This document shows, in pieces, positions 39,583 through 48,404 of a stretch of DNA of 64,000 bases. Origin of the DNA: Collinsella aerofaciens (GTDB lineage Bacteria > Actinomycetota > Coriobacteriia > Coriobacteriales > Coriobacteriaceae); assembly GCA_021639365.1 (NCBI GenBank), contig JAJXHK010000008.1, positions 3,432-67,431 on the forward strand, read 5' to 3'. The notes beneath the pieces were generated by a model that did no database searches, had not been told where the DNA came from, and saw only the letters and a list, made by a program, of their open reading frames with translations. Made by a program: the position numbers and the translations under genes. The stretch's first letter is position 1, and every line of letters starts with the position of its first letter.

Positions 39583-40113
39583 ATGTCTTATTTGGATCTG
39601 GCTCGGGGTCGGTATTCTTGTCGCGAGTTTGAGGATCGTTCTGTTGAGCAGGCTGTGGTGGATGCCATTGTTGAGGCTGGGCGTATTGCTCCTTCTGCTT
39701 GTAATAACCATCCAACCCGTGTGATGGTGTTGGATACGCCTGAGCTTCTGGAGAAGGCTGCTGCTTGTCAGCCTCGGTTTGCTCGTGATGGGTCTATCTT
39801 TGGGGCCCCGCTTGTCTTCCTTATTTGCAGCGTTACCGATGATGCTTGGGTGCGCCCGTACGATCAGATGAATTCCAGCGAAATCGATACGTCCATCGTG
39901 TGCGATCAGATGATGATGGAGGCCACCGAGCAGGGCCTGGGAACGTGTTGGGTATGCCATTTTAAGCCCGAGGTGGCACAGGAGCAGTTCAACCTGCCCG
40001 AGGGCGTCTATCCCTATCACATGCTCGTCTGCGGATATCCTGCCGACCACATCGCCGATTCCGAGCATCGCGAGGCCCGTACCATTCCCCTCTCCGACTT
40101 CCTCCTCAAGTAG
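39583..40113 (+). CDS. Nitroreductase family protein
   Basis: A 176-residue FMN-binding nitroreductase. The N-terminal RYSCREFEDRSV and IVEAGRIAPSACNNHP bind FMN phosphate; IVCDQMMMEATEQGLGTCWVC and HMLVCGYPAD match the family middle and end. Such enzymes reduce nitro groups or quinones with NAD(P)H. AGGAGGACTTGT precedes the ATG at 39583; the longer frame lies in the G+T-rich spacer. Odd: the first 75 or so codons use T-ending triplets (GCT, CGT, TCT) almost throughout, then switch near 39810 to the C/G-ending codons of neighbouring genes. Confidence 0.9.
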   Translation: MSYLDLARGRYSCREFEDRSVEQAVVDAIVEAGRIAPSACNNHPTRVMVLDTPELLEKAAACQPRFARDGSIFGAPLVFLICSVTDDAWVRPYDQMNSSEIDTSIVCDQMMMEATEQGLGTCWVCHFKPEVAQEQFNLPEGVYPYHMLVCGYPADHIADSEHREARTIPLSDFLLK

Positions 40114-40160
40114 ATTTTGGGACATGCCCTAAAACCTATCCTTGACCGCTCACCGGTTCG

Positions 40161-40198
40161 CCGAGTTCTGCGCCACTATGTGCAGGGCTCGGTTTTTT
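40161..40198 (+). terminator. Intrinsic terminator after the nitroreductase gene
   Basis: CCGAG..CTGC pairs with GCAG..CTCGG and TTTTTT follows on the plus strand. Confidence 0.85.
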
Positions 40199-40221
40199 AT
40201 GTTGCGCGCCCCGGTACAGTC

Positions 40222-40253
40222 ATAAAAAAGGACCCGCAAGCTGCGGGTCCTTT
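40222..40253 (-). terminator. Intrinsic terminator after divIVA
   Basis: AAAGGACCCGCA pairs with TGCGGGTCCTTT around AGC; TTTTTTATG follows on the minus strand. It can work in both directions. Confidence 0.9.
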
Positions 40254-40279
40254 CTAGGCACTAAATTGTAGGCCGAATG

Positions 40280-40954
40280 TTAGTCCAGGTCGTCGGCAGC
40301 GAAGTTGTCGATCGGGGCGAAGGGATCGGCCACGGGGACAACCGGGTCAGCGACGGGCAGCGGCTCGGCGGGAACAGTCACCGCAGGAGAAGCGGCAGAA
40401 CCGACCGGCGTGGAGGCCATGAGGTCGGCCGGGAAGGAGTTCTGGGCATCGTCCATGAAGTGCTGGATGAGCTTGAGATACTCGGCTTTGAACTCCTCAC
40501 GAGAAGCCTTGAGACGATCGATCTCCTCGAGCTCAGCCTGCTTTTCGGTCAGAGCCTGGCGGATAACCTCGCGGGCCTTGGCGTCAGCCTCGTTGCGAAT
40601 ACGCTCAGCGTTCTCATTGGCATCGTTGACGATGGTCTCAGCGGTCTGCTGGGCAGCGATCAGGGCAGCGGAAATCTGGCGCTCCTGAGCGGAGAAGTCA
40701 GGGGCGGGAGCAGCCACGGGGGCGGCAGGAACGGCCTGGGCGGGGGCATCCTGAGCCTGGGCAAGCTGAGCCTGCGCATCGGCAAGCTGCTGCTCGGTAG
40801 CAGTCAGACGACCCTTAAGGTCGACGATCTTAGCGAGCATAGCGTCAACCTCAGAGGACAGCGTCTCCAAGAAGACGTCGACCTCGGCAGGATCGTAGCC
40901 ACGCTTGGCCTCAGAGAAAGTCTGAGCCTGGATGTCTGCAGGGGTAATAGCCAT
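40280..40954 (-). CDS. divIVA: DivIVA domain protein
   Basis: A 224-residue cytoplasmic coiled-coil protein. The N-terminal DivIVA domain shows ITPADIQAQTFSEAKRGYDPAEVDVFLETL (residues 3-32), with the membrane-curvature-sensing region and coiled coil following. A Pro/Ala-rich linker at about 70-86 interrupts it, a second coiled coil (about 90-170) follows, and the tail is Pro/Val-rich with an acidic end. It marks poles and septa; in actinobacteria it directs wall growth. It is the last gene of the yggS-sepF-yggT-divIVA cluster and has its own terminator. Confidence 0.9.
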   Translation of the reverse strand: MAITPADIQAQTFSEAKRGYDPAEVDVFLETLSSEVDAMLAKIVDLKGRLTATEQQLADAQAQLAQAQDAPAQAVPAAPVAAPAPDFSAQERQISAALIAAQQTAETIVNDANENAERIRNEADAKAREVIRQALTEKQAELEEIDRLKASREEFKAEYLKLIQHFMDDAQNSFPADLMASTPVGSAASPAVTVPAEPLPVADPVVPVADPFAPIDNFAADDLD

Positions 40955-41015
40955 AACAAGTCTCCTTTTTCATCGCCTCGGCGCTACACGCCCGACGTAA
41001 GTTACTAAGTCAGTT

Positions 41016-41297
41016 CTACACGAGTATACCTATAAGAAGCTGCAGAACCAGCCTCTGCACCAACTGCAACGCAATAATCGCAACGACCGGCGAAAAATCG
41101 ATACCGCCCATCGGCGGGATGAAACGACGGAACAGGTTGAGCCACGGACCGCACACGCTATCAAGCACCGCGGCAATATCCTGAAGCAAACCACCCTGCT
41201 TCATGGGAATCCACGTCATAAAGCAGTAGACGACAATGAGCGTGGAATAGAAGTTGAACAGCGTGTTGACCAGCTGGACGATAGTGTAGATGTTGAT
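41016..41297 (-). CDS. yggT: YggT family membrane protein with an apparent ATC start
   Basis: A 93-residue membrane protein with two hydrophobic helices typical of YggT/YlmG: IVQLVNTLFNFYSTLIVVYCFMTW and FSPVVAIIALQLVQRLVLQLL, with the conserved WLNLFRRFIPPMGGIDFSP between. The frame opens right after the sepF stop and contains no ATG, GTG or TTG before codon 27, where an ATG lies inside the first helix without a ribosome site. GAGGAG (41304-41309) stands six bases before an ATC at 41295-41297, so translation probably starts there; ATC is very rare as a start. A sequence error (ATG read as ATC) is the alternative. Confidence 0.85.
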   Translation of the reverse strand: MNIYTIVQLVNTLFNFYSTLIVVYCFMTWIPMKQGGLLQDIAAVLDSVCGPWLNLFRRFIPPMGGIDFSPVVAIIALQLVQRLVLQLLIGILV

Positions 41298-41318
41298 GGG
41301 AATCTCCTCGTCTTGTCT

Positions 41319-42041
41319 TTACTTAAGGTAGCCGTCCGCACGAAGCTTCTTGAGATCGGAATCTTTGACCTCGCAACCGGCGGGCAGCACCATGAACACG
41401 CGGTCGCCCACCTCCTTGACCGTGGCACCCAGACCGCAGGCAAAGCCGTAAGAGAAGTCCAAGACGCGCTTGGCAACTTCGGTGCGTACGCCCACAAAAA
41501 TCAGTGCGACAGGCTGCTTGGTGCGAACGCGGCGCACCACAGTCTCCACGTCGTCATAGCTCTCGGGGCGCAGGACATAGGCCGGCAGCTGCGGCGTGGC
41601 GTTGATGATATTGCTCGCATAGGCCGAGGCATCGCTCGGTGCAGGCGCGGGTGCAGCGGCGGCACGGGCGCGGGTGTTCTCGGCGTAGCTCGACGGCGTG
41701 TCATAGGCACCAGGACGATAACCGCTCGCAACACTGTCCTGCGAGCGCGAAGGCGGGTTATACGTCGTGGCATGGCGGGAGTCATCGCCGACCAGCTGAC
41801 CGGAGCGCGTATACACGGCAACCGACTCAGCTTCACCGCGGCGCGTCTGACCAAGCAGGCCGTTGCTCGGCTCGTCTTGGGTGTAGAAGCCCTCGCCCGA
41901 AGCACCGCTGTAGCCGTTGCCCTGATAACTATCGTCATAGCCGTCATCGTAGCCGTAGTCGTCGTCCTGGCCATAACCCTGGTCGTAACCCTGCTGGCCG
42001 CCCAGGTGCATCTTATTTTTAATCTCGTCAAGGAAGCCCAT
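41319..42041 (-). CDS. sepF: Cell division protein SepF
   Basis: A 240-residue protein that anchors FtsZ to the membrane in cells without FtsA. Residues 1-11 (MGFLDEIKNKM) form the membrane-binding amphipathic helix. A long Gly/Tyr/Asp-rich, then Ser/Ala/Pro-rich linker follows, and the SepF core lies at about 150-235 (RPESYDDVETVVRRVRTKQPVAL-like region, DFSYGFACGLGATVKEVGDRVFMVLPAGCEV). GAGAGGAC precedes the ATG at 42039-42041. It lies between yggS and yggT in the usual order. Confidence 0.94.
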   Translation of the reverse strand: MGFLDEIKNKMHLGGQQGYDQGYGQDDDYGYDDGYDDSYQGNGYSGASGEGFYTQDEPSNGLLGQTRRGEAESVAVYTRSGQLVGDDSRHATTYNPPSRSQDSVASGYRPGAYDTPSSYAENTRARAAAAPAPAPSDASAYASNIINATPQLPAYVLRPESYDDVETVVRRVRTKQPVALIFVGVRTEVAKRVLDFSYGFACGLGATVKEVGDRVFMVLPAGCEVKDSDLKKLRADGYLK

Positions 42042-42101
42042 GGTTGTGTCCTCTCGCGGTTTAGTGCAGGCGCCCCGATAATCAGTGCGCACTTCAGAGC
42101 C

Positions 42102-42839
42102 TTATTTTACTGCAAACTCCGGGCTAAATACTACCCTGCCCAGGCGAACGAGCGTAGAGCCCTCCTCAAGGGCAGGCTCAAAGTCCTCGCTCATGCCGCA
42201 GGAAAGCTCAGGCAGGTTCAAATCGGGATGCGCCGCCTCCAGCTCATCCCTCAGCTCACGAAGCCCCGCAAAGGTGCGGCGTGCCACATCCTTATTCCCC
42301 CGGGGCGCCATAGTCATAAGCCCCTGCACGCAAATTCCCTCAAGTTCCGCAAGCTCACCCGCGGCGGCGCGAATCTCATCGGGCGAAAAGCCTCCCTTCG
42401 ACTCCTCACCACTCACATTGACCTCAATGAGCACACGCTGGGGGCCGGCGAGCTCACCTGCCTCAATCTTGCGGACAGCACGGCTCGAGATCGCCTGCGC
42501 CAGATGCAGCGAACCCACCGAGTGAATCAGCTCGGCTGAGCCCAGCACCGCATTGATCTTATTGGTCTGCAGGTTGCCGATCATATCGAAGCGCACCTCG
42601 GGCAGCTCCGGATGCTCCGTCAGACCCGTGAGCTTGCGAACCAGCTCCTGCGGGCGGTTCTCGGCAAAATGGCGATACCCCGCCTGGATGGCGGCAACGG
42701 TCTCATCGACACCAACGGTCTTGGACACGGCAATGAGGCTCGCGGCGTTGTGGGGACGGCCTGCGCGATCGAGCGCCGCATAAAAACGTTCCAGAATCTG
42801 CTCGCGGCGAGCGCGCATCAAGTCCAAATAGTTATCCAT
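42102..42839 (-). CDS. yggS: PLP homeostasis protein YggS/YlmE
   Basis: A 245-residue protein of the YggS/PROSC family, a one-domain alanine-racemase-like barrel. The lysine that holds pyridoxal phosphate is in LIAVSKTVG; HFAENRPQEL, FDMIGNLQTNKI, HSVGS, VLIEVNVSGEESKGGF and SCGMSEDFEPAL are the family motifs. It buffers pyridoxal phosphate and influences amino acid pools; it is usually part of the ylm division cluster. GGAGGCG precedes the ATG at 42837-42839, while the longer frame lacks a site. It leads yggS-sepF-yggT-divIVA. Confidence 0.95.
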   Translation of the reverse strand: MDNYLDLMRARREQILERFYAALDRAGRPHNAASLIAVSKTVGVDETVAAIQAGYRHFAENRPQELVRKLTGLTEHPELPEVRFDMIGNLQTNKINAVLGSAELIHSVGSLHLAQAISSRAVRKIEAGELAGPQRVLIEVNVSGEESKGGFSPDEIRAAAGELAELEGICVQGLMTMAPRGNKDVARRTFAGLRELRDELEAAHPDLNLPELSCGMSEDFEPALEEGSTLVRLGRVVFSPEFAVK

Positions 42840-42889
42840 TGCTAATCGCCTCCGCTGACAGCCAAACAAGTAGTCCCATGCTAACGCAA

Positions 42890-42921
42890 GAGCGCGGCCC
42901 CGCATGTGCAAGGCCGCGCTC
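42890..42921 (-). terminator. Terminator-like hairpin after phoU
   Basis: GAGCGCGGCC pairs with GGCCGCGCTC around 12 bases; TTGCGTT follows on the minus strand. It separates the pst operon from yggS. Confidence 0.65.
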
Positions 42922-42958
42922 ACTTAGGTATTTACAATCTTTCGACGAACGGGGTTAC

Positions 42959-43816
42959 TTACTCCTCGTCGTCCTCGCCATCGTCCTCATCCTCAAGATG
43001 ATCGAGCAGGTAGCGAAGACCCTCGCTGACCTCGTTAGCGGGCACCTTGGCAACGTAGCGAGCGTCGACGGCGGGCCTCATGATAACACCCTCGCCCGAA
43101 GGCACGCGCATGCTCTCGAGCTCATCCTCATCAGTGCGGGCGATATCGCCGGCATTCATGCGCTGACCAGTCAACAGGAAGGTCAGACGGCAGGCGGCAT
43201 CGATGGAAATCGAGGCGATGCGATCGAGGTAGCGCGAAACCATGATGGCGCGGCGCAGGTCGTCATAGTTGCTGTCGTCGTCCATAAAATCGCCCGTGTC
43301 CATGCGGTTAAAGGTGCGGAAGAACTTCTCGTACGCCGCATGCACCGGCTCGTCCTCGACGGCCAGGCTGCAGATGATGGACATGTCGTTAGTGACGAGC
43401 GCAGAAAGCGAAGAGCCCAGCACCTGGTAGACGGCCTCAGCCTCGGCCTCGACCGTACCGACGAGCTCCTGGGGCAGCGAGATGTCGGCCTTGATCATAT
43501 GACGCGTGGCGCGGCAGATCTGGCGAACCTTATCGGTCATGCGCTGCAGGTTAAAGTCGACGTAGATAATCGTCTGCAGCAAGCGGAAGTCGGAGGCGAC
43601 CGGTGACTGCGTGGCGATCAGGTTGTAGCACACGGCCTCCAGGTTAGCGCAGCGCGCGTCAATCGAAAGCGTGCGCTTCTTGGTCTTGGTGGCGAGCTTG
43701 CGGTCGTCGGTCACATAGGCCTTAACGGCATCGTGGAGGGCCAGATCGACGGCCTCATAGATGCTCAGCATCTCGTGACGGGCCTCGACGAGCTGACGGG
43801 AAAACAGTTTGCGCAT
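42959..43816 (-). CDS. phoU: Phosphate signalling protein PhoU, extended
   Basis: A 285-residue helical protein of the PhoU family, with two PhoU domains (about 10-100 and 120-210), containing VSRYLDRIASI-type metal-binding segments. PhoU links the Pst transporter to phosphate signalling and keeps the pathway off when phosphate is plentiful. Compared with ordinary PhoU it has an extra C-terminal 60 residues (TDEDELESMRVPSG ... ending in a Glu/Asp-rich EDEDDGEDDEE). GGAGTGAACC precedes the ATG. It closes the pgeF-pstSCAB-phoU operon. No histidine kinase gene is nearby. Confidence 0.92.
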   Translation of the reverse strand: MRKLFSRQLVEARHEMLSIYEAVDLALHDAVKAYVTDDRKLATKTKKRTLSIDARCANLEAVCYNLIATQSPVASDFRLLQTIIYVDFNLQRMTDKVRQICRATRHMIKADISLPQELVGTVEAEAEAVYQVLGSSLSALVTNDMSIICSLAVEDEPVHAAYEKFFRTFNRMDTGDFMDDDSNYDDLRRAIMVSRYLDRIASISIDAACRLTFLLTGQRMNAGDIARTDEDELESMRVPSGEGVIMRPAVDARYVAKVPANEVSEGLRYLLDHLEDEDDGEDDEE

Positions 43817-43908
43817 GGTTCACTCCAATCAGTTGGGTGCGGTCATGCCGCCCGCACAGTGAATATACACCGGACCAGGTCCGATCAGCTTGGGACTAGT
43901 CGCACCGA

Positions 43909-44712
<804 letters not shown>

Positions 44713-44724
44713 GGGACTCCTTAA

Positions 44725-45630
44725 CTAGCGGCGCTTGCGCGACAGGAAGCGCGCAAACAGGTTGAAGGCCAAAATGATCACCATCAGCAAGAGCGCGGTG
44801 CCGTAGGCTGCGTTCATGTTGATACCGTCGTTGGCAAGCAGGTACAGGTGAACGGTCATGGGACGACCGGAATCGAGCGGCGAAATAGGTAGATTGATGG
44901 CCTGGCCCATGGTGTAGAGCACCACGGCGGTCTCGCCGATGGCACGGCCGATGGCAAGGACGATGCCCGTGGCAATGCGGCCAAAGGCCGAAGGAAGCAC
45001 GATCTTGGAGACGACCTGCCACTTGGTGGCGCCCAGGCCGTACGCGCCCCAACGGATATAGCGCGGAACGGCGCGAATGGCTTCTTCGGTGGTGCGCATG
45101 ACGATGGGAAGCATCAAGAGCGCGAGCGCCAGAGCGGCCGAGACCATCGAAAGGCCCAGGCCCATGGCCTCGACAAACAAGGCGTAGCCAAACAGGCCCA
45201 TAACGATGGAGGGCACCGAGGCCAAAGCGTCAGCAGCGTAGCGAATGAGATCGACGACCTTGCCCTGCTTGGCGTACTCGGCCAGATAGACGGCTGCCAG
45301 CACAGCGATCGGCGTGCAGATAAGCATGGCGAGCGCCGTCACGTAGACGGTCGAGACGATCGTGGGCCAAATGCCGCCCTCGGCGTTGACGCCCTGGGGC
45401 CAACCGAAGATAAAGTCGAGCGAGATGTGTGGCAGGCCGTTGATGACCACGTAGGCGATGATAGCGACCAGCACCAGCGTGGTGATGTAGGCAGCGGCAC
45501 GAAACACGCCAAGCATGATCTTGTTGGACAGGTCCTTGTTGATGCGGCCCTTCTTGCCGTGGGAAAGGGCACGCTTGATGCGCTCGCGCGACGAGGTCGT
45601 ATCGACCGTCGTGTCAACGGAATCGGACAT
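44725..45630 (-). CDS. pstA: Phosphate ABC transporter permease PstA
   Basis: A 301-residue membrane permease with six predicted helices and the binding-protein-dependent transport motif GVNAEGGIWPTIVST-VY and EEAIRAVPRYIRWGAYGLGATKWQ, which meets PstB. The N-terminal 35 residues are polar and cytoplasmic. It forms the phosphate channel with PstC. GAGGGGG precedes the ATG at 45628-45630, 3 bases after the pstC stop, so the two genes are translated together. Confidence 0.95.
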   Translation of the reverse strand: MSDSVDTTVDTTSSRERIKRALSHGKKGRINKDLSNKIMLGVFRAAAYITTLVLVAIIAYVVINGLPHISLDFIFGWPQGVNAEGGIWPTIVSTVYVTALAMLICTPIAVLAAVYLAEYAKQGKVVDLIRYAADALASVPSIVMGLFGYALFVEAMGLGLSMVSAALALALLMLPIVMRTTEEAIRAVPRYIRWGAYGLGATKWQVVSKIVLPSAFGRIATGIVLAIGRAIGETAVVLYTMGQAINLPISPLDSGRPMTVHLYLLANDGINMNAAYGTALLLMVIILAFNLFARFLSRKRR

Positions 45631-45633
45631 AGC

Positions 45634-46560
45634 CTACCCCCTCTTCTTCTTGGAAATCAGACGGACGATGCCCACCAGCGTGGCGGAGATGATAAACAGG
45701 ACCACACCCATGCCGAACAGCGCCGAGCGGTGCAGACCCGAGGAATAGCTCATGTCGAGCGCAATCTGGCTCGTGAGCGTCGAGATGGGGCTCGCAATGC
45801 TGTCGGGAATAACCGGGGCGTTACCTACGACCATGAGCACGGCCATGGTCTCGCCGATGGCACGGCCCATACCCAGCACGATGGCATCAACGATACCCAG
45901 CTTCGCGGCAGGTAGCACGACCTTATAGATGGTCTGCCACTTGGTGGCGCCCATGGCATACGATGCCTCGCGAATGCCCATGGGAATGGAATTGAGAGCA
46001 TCGATGGTGAGCGTGGTGATGGTAGGGACGATCATGATGGCGAGCACAAACCACGCCGTCAGCGCACCAAAACCAAGGCCGCCGGTCAGTTGTGCGATAA
46101 ACGGGCGGATGATGATCATGCCGAAAAAGCCGTAGATGATAGAAGGGATGCCGGCCAGCAGGTCGACGGCAGGGCTGATGAGCTTGCGCACGCGCTTGCT
46201 GGCAATCTCGACCAGGTAAACGGCCGTACCCACGCCCAGCGGCACGCCCATGGCGAGCGCACCGACGGTCACCAGACCCGAGCCGGCAAGCAGCGACAAG
46301 ATGCCGTAGTGGCCCTCGGAAGGCGCCCACGTAAAGCTAAAGAAGTCCGCCAGACCGATGTCGGTAAAGACGGGCAGCGCCGAGTACGTGGTAAAGACAA
46401 AAATCAGGATGACGGTAACGACCGCCAAGAACGCGCAGGCAAAGAAGATCCACTGCAGCGCCTTCTCCTTGATATAGGTACTGCGCGATACGAGCGCCAG
46501 CTCGCGCTTCTTGGGCGTCTGAACATTCTGCTCAGTCTGGGAGTTTTCCTGTGCTTCCAT
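45634..46560 (-). CDS. pstC: Phosphate ABC transporter permease PstC
   Basis: A 308-residue membrane permease with about six helices. The transport motif lies in NSIPMGIREASYAMGATKWQTIYKV-type sequence and LAGIPSIIYGFFGM is typical of PstC. It pairs with PstA. The start is ATG 46558-46560, with AAGGGGA ten bases upstream; a GTG three codons earlier stands too close to that site. It begins one base after the pstS stop. Confidence 0.95.
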   Translation of the reverse strand: MEAQENSQTEQNVQTPKKRELALVSRSTYIKEKALQWIFFACAFLAVVTVILIFVFTTYSALPVFTDIGLADFFSFTWAPSEGHYGILSLLAGSGLVTVGALAMGVPLGVGTAVYLVEIASKRVRKLISPAVDLLAGIPSIIYGFFGMIIIRPFIAQLTGGLGFGALTAWFVLAIMIVPTITTLTIDALNSIPMGIREASYAMGATKWQTIYKVVLPAAKLGIVDAIVLGMGRAIGETMAVLMVVGNAPVIPDSIASPISTLTSQIALDMSYSSGLHRSALFGMGVVLFIISATLVGIVRLISKKKRG

Positions 46561-46561
46561 G

Positions 46562-47398
46562 CTACTCACTCCCCTTCTCGTCGTTGGTGACGGGAATAAA
46601 GCCCGCCTCGCGAATCTGCTTGTCCATCTTTTCGGACGTCACATAGTCGATGTAATCCTGCGCCTGCTGCGAAGGCGCACCCTTCACAAAGAAGTAAAGG
46701 TCGCGCGAGATGGGATAGCCGCCACTCGCGACCGTCTTCTCGGACGCCTCAACATGATTGACCGAGACGGCCTTGACCGAGGTCTTGGCGTTGAGGCTAT
46801 CGACGAAGCCCAGCGAAATGTAGCCGATGGCCCCACGCGAACGAGATACCACGTCGCGCACCTGGCCCGTACCCGAAAGAACAGCCGAGCGGCGATCGAA
46901 CGGCGTGCCATCCATCACGATGGTACGGAAGGCCTCGCGCGTACCGGACGCCTCGTCTCGGTTGATGACCTGAATCCTCAGGTCCTCGCCACCGACCTCT
47001 TTCCAATTGGTAATCTTGCCGGCGTAGATATCGCGGAGCTGCTCGGTCGAGAGGTTATCGACCGGGTTATCGTCGTTCACGATGACCGCGATACCGTCGT
47101 GGGCAATTACGATGGGAGTCAGGCCCAGATCCTGTTCGTCGGCATTGAGCCCACGGGAGGAGCTGGCGATATCGGCCGTGCCGGCGCTGACGGCCTCGAT
47201 CCCAGCGGAAGAACCCAAACCGGAAACGAGCACGTCGATGCCGGTCTCCTCCTTAAAGCCCTCGGCCGCAATCTCGGCGATAGGAAGGCAGGTCGTGGAG
47301 CCGGCCACGGTAATGGAAGAGATAGAAGATCCCGAAGAACAGGCGCACAGCGTAAGCGTAAGCACAGCGGCGCTCAGGACCGATACGATCTTTCTCAT
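46562..47398 (-). CDS. pstS: Phosphate-binding lipoprotein PstS
   Basis: A 278-residue substrate-binding lipoprotein. A short signal sequence ends in the lipobox LCAC (about residues 17-20) with Cys20-type acylation site, then a Ser-rich stretch. The mature part has ITVAGSTTCLPIAE, GLGSSAGIEAVSAGTADIASSSR, AHDGIAVIVND and NRDEASGTREAF, all phosphate-ligand loops of PstS. It captures phosphate outside the membrane. Its ATG overlaps the pgeF stop as ATGA, so it is translationally coupled to pgeF. Confidence 0.95.
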   Translation of the reverse strand: MRKIVSVLSAAVLTLTLCACSSGSSISSITVAGSTTCLPIAEIAAEGFKEETGIDVLVSGLGSSAGIEAVSAGTADIASSSRGLNADEQDLGLTPIVIAHDGIAVIVNDDNPVDNLSTEQLRDIYAGKITNWKEVGGEDLRIQVINRDEASGTREAFRTIVMDGTPFDRRSAVLSGTGQVRDVVSRSRGAIGYISLGFVDSLNAKTSVKAVSVNHVEASEKTVASGGYPISRDLYFFVKGAPSQQAQDYIDYVTSEKMDKQIREAGFIPVTNDEKGSE

Positions 47399-48195
47399 AG
47401 CATCACGCCGATCGCAGCATGGCGCCCACAGGTGCCGTCCTCGTTACGGTAGGAATAAAAGCGGTCGTTCTGACGCACGGTCGAAAGCTGGGTATCCACG
47501 ATATTATCCGCGTCGACACCGACATCTACCAGCGCCTCGCGAATGGCAGCGGAAAGATCGAGCATGCGAGAGGTACTCGCATCGATGCAAGAGAACTCGG
47601 TGGCAAAGCGATCCATGAGTTCCTGGGATACCTCATATTCGTCACCCAAGATATGGGGGCCGATATAGGCGGAAACGTCGCTCGCATCGCAGCCGGCAGC
47701 ATCGCAAAGCGACTGGCACGCCTTGGCGGAAATACGTGCAATCGTGCCCTTCCAACCGGAATGCACCACGGCAAATCCGCCGGGGGCCACCAGAACCACG
47801 GGAACGCAGTCGGCAAAGCAGAGCAGCACGGGCACGTTATGCGCCGTACAGACGATGGCATCGCAGCCCTCGGCAATCTGCTCGCGAACGTCCTCAAGGT
47901 CATCGGCGCCGTTCGAGGTCACCGCAACGATATGGTCGCCATGGACCTGATTGGGAACGAGCAGGTTGTGCTCGCACTCGGCGGCACCCATAGCCTCGAG
48001 CGCGCGACGACGATTTTCTTGAACAGCAAAGGGATCATCGCCAACATGCGAGCCCAAGTTGAGTGAGGAGTACGCATCTTCGGAAACACCACCGGCACGC
48101 TCGGTGAAGGCAAAGCGAACATCGGATGTCGCGCCCTCCACCAACGTAACTCCATCATGGTCGACACGCGAAACGTTGTCCGCACGTGCTGCCAT
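47395..48195 (-). CDS. pgeF: Multicopper-oxidase-like purine nucleoside phosphorylase / PgeF family
   Basis: A 266-residue protein of the YfiH/PgeF/DUF152 family, described as a polyphenol oxidase-like enzyme, a purine nucleoside phosphorylase or a peptidoglycan editing factor. The zinc ligands lie in NQVHGD, FADCVPV and VHSGWKGT, and the family ending YSYRNEDGTCGRHAAIG is present. AGGAGGC precedes the ATG at 48193-48195. It normally follows ftsZ in the ylm cluster. Here the gene after it is pstS, with a 4-base ATGA overlap, and a PHO-box-like site lies upstream, so it is probably co-regulated with phosphate uptake. Confidence 0.9.
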   Translation of the reverse strand: MAARADNVSRVDHDGVTLVEGATSDVRFAFTERAGGVSEDAYSSLNLGSHVGDDPFAVQENRRRALEAMGAAECEHNLLVPNQVHGDHIVAVTSNGADDLEDVREQIAEGCDAIVCTAHNVPVLLCFADCVPVVLVAPGGFAVVHSGWKGTIARISAKACQSLCDAAGCDASDVSAYIGPHILGDEYEVSQELMDRFATEFSCIDASTSRMLDLSAAIREALVDVGVDADNIVDTQLSTVRQNDRFYSYRNEDGTCGRHAAIGVML

Positions 48196-48296
48196 ACTAA
48201 AGCCTCCTAATAACACAAGTACCGCGGCATCGCCGCTACAGCCCGCGTTTATACGGCTGTCATACTTCCCTAAAAGGATACCTGCTGCGCTGGAGG

Positions 48297-48318
48297 CAAT
48301 CGTAAAGGGAACGTAAAG
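48297..48318 (-). promoter_or_regulatory. PHO-box-like direct repeat before pgeF-pst
   Basis: On the minus strand two 11-base repeats follow each other: CTTTACGTTCC and CTTTACGATTG, a 7+4 layout like the Escherichia coli PHO box. It lies about 100 bases before pgeF. A TATGAC hexamer (48259-48264) downstream could be the -10 box, putting the repeat just upstream of -35. Confidence 0.55.
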
Positions 48319-48347
48319 AGATTGGAGGTTCTAGTTTACAAAGTCGA

Positions 48348-48379
48348 AATAAAAAGGGCGCGTCCATACGGACACGCCC
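48348..48379 (-). terminator. Intrinsic terminator after ftsZ
   Basis: GGGCGTGTCC pairs with GGACGCGCCC around GTAT; TTTTTATTTCG follows on the minus strand. It separates the division genes from pgeF-pst. Confidence 0.92.
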
Positions 48380-48404
48380 CTGTGCACACAATGCAAAGAA
48401 CGAC

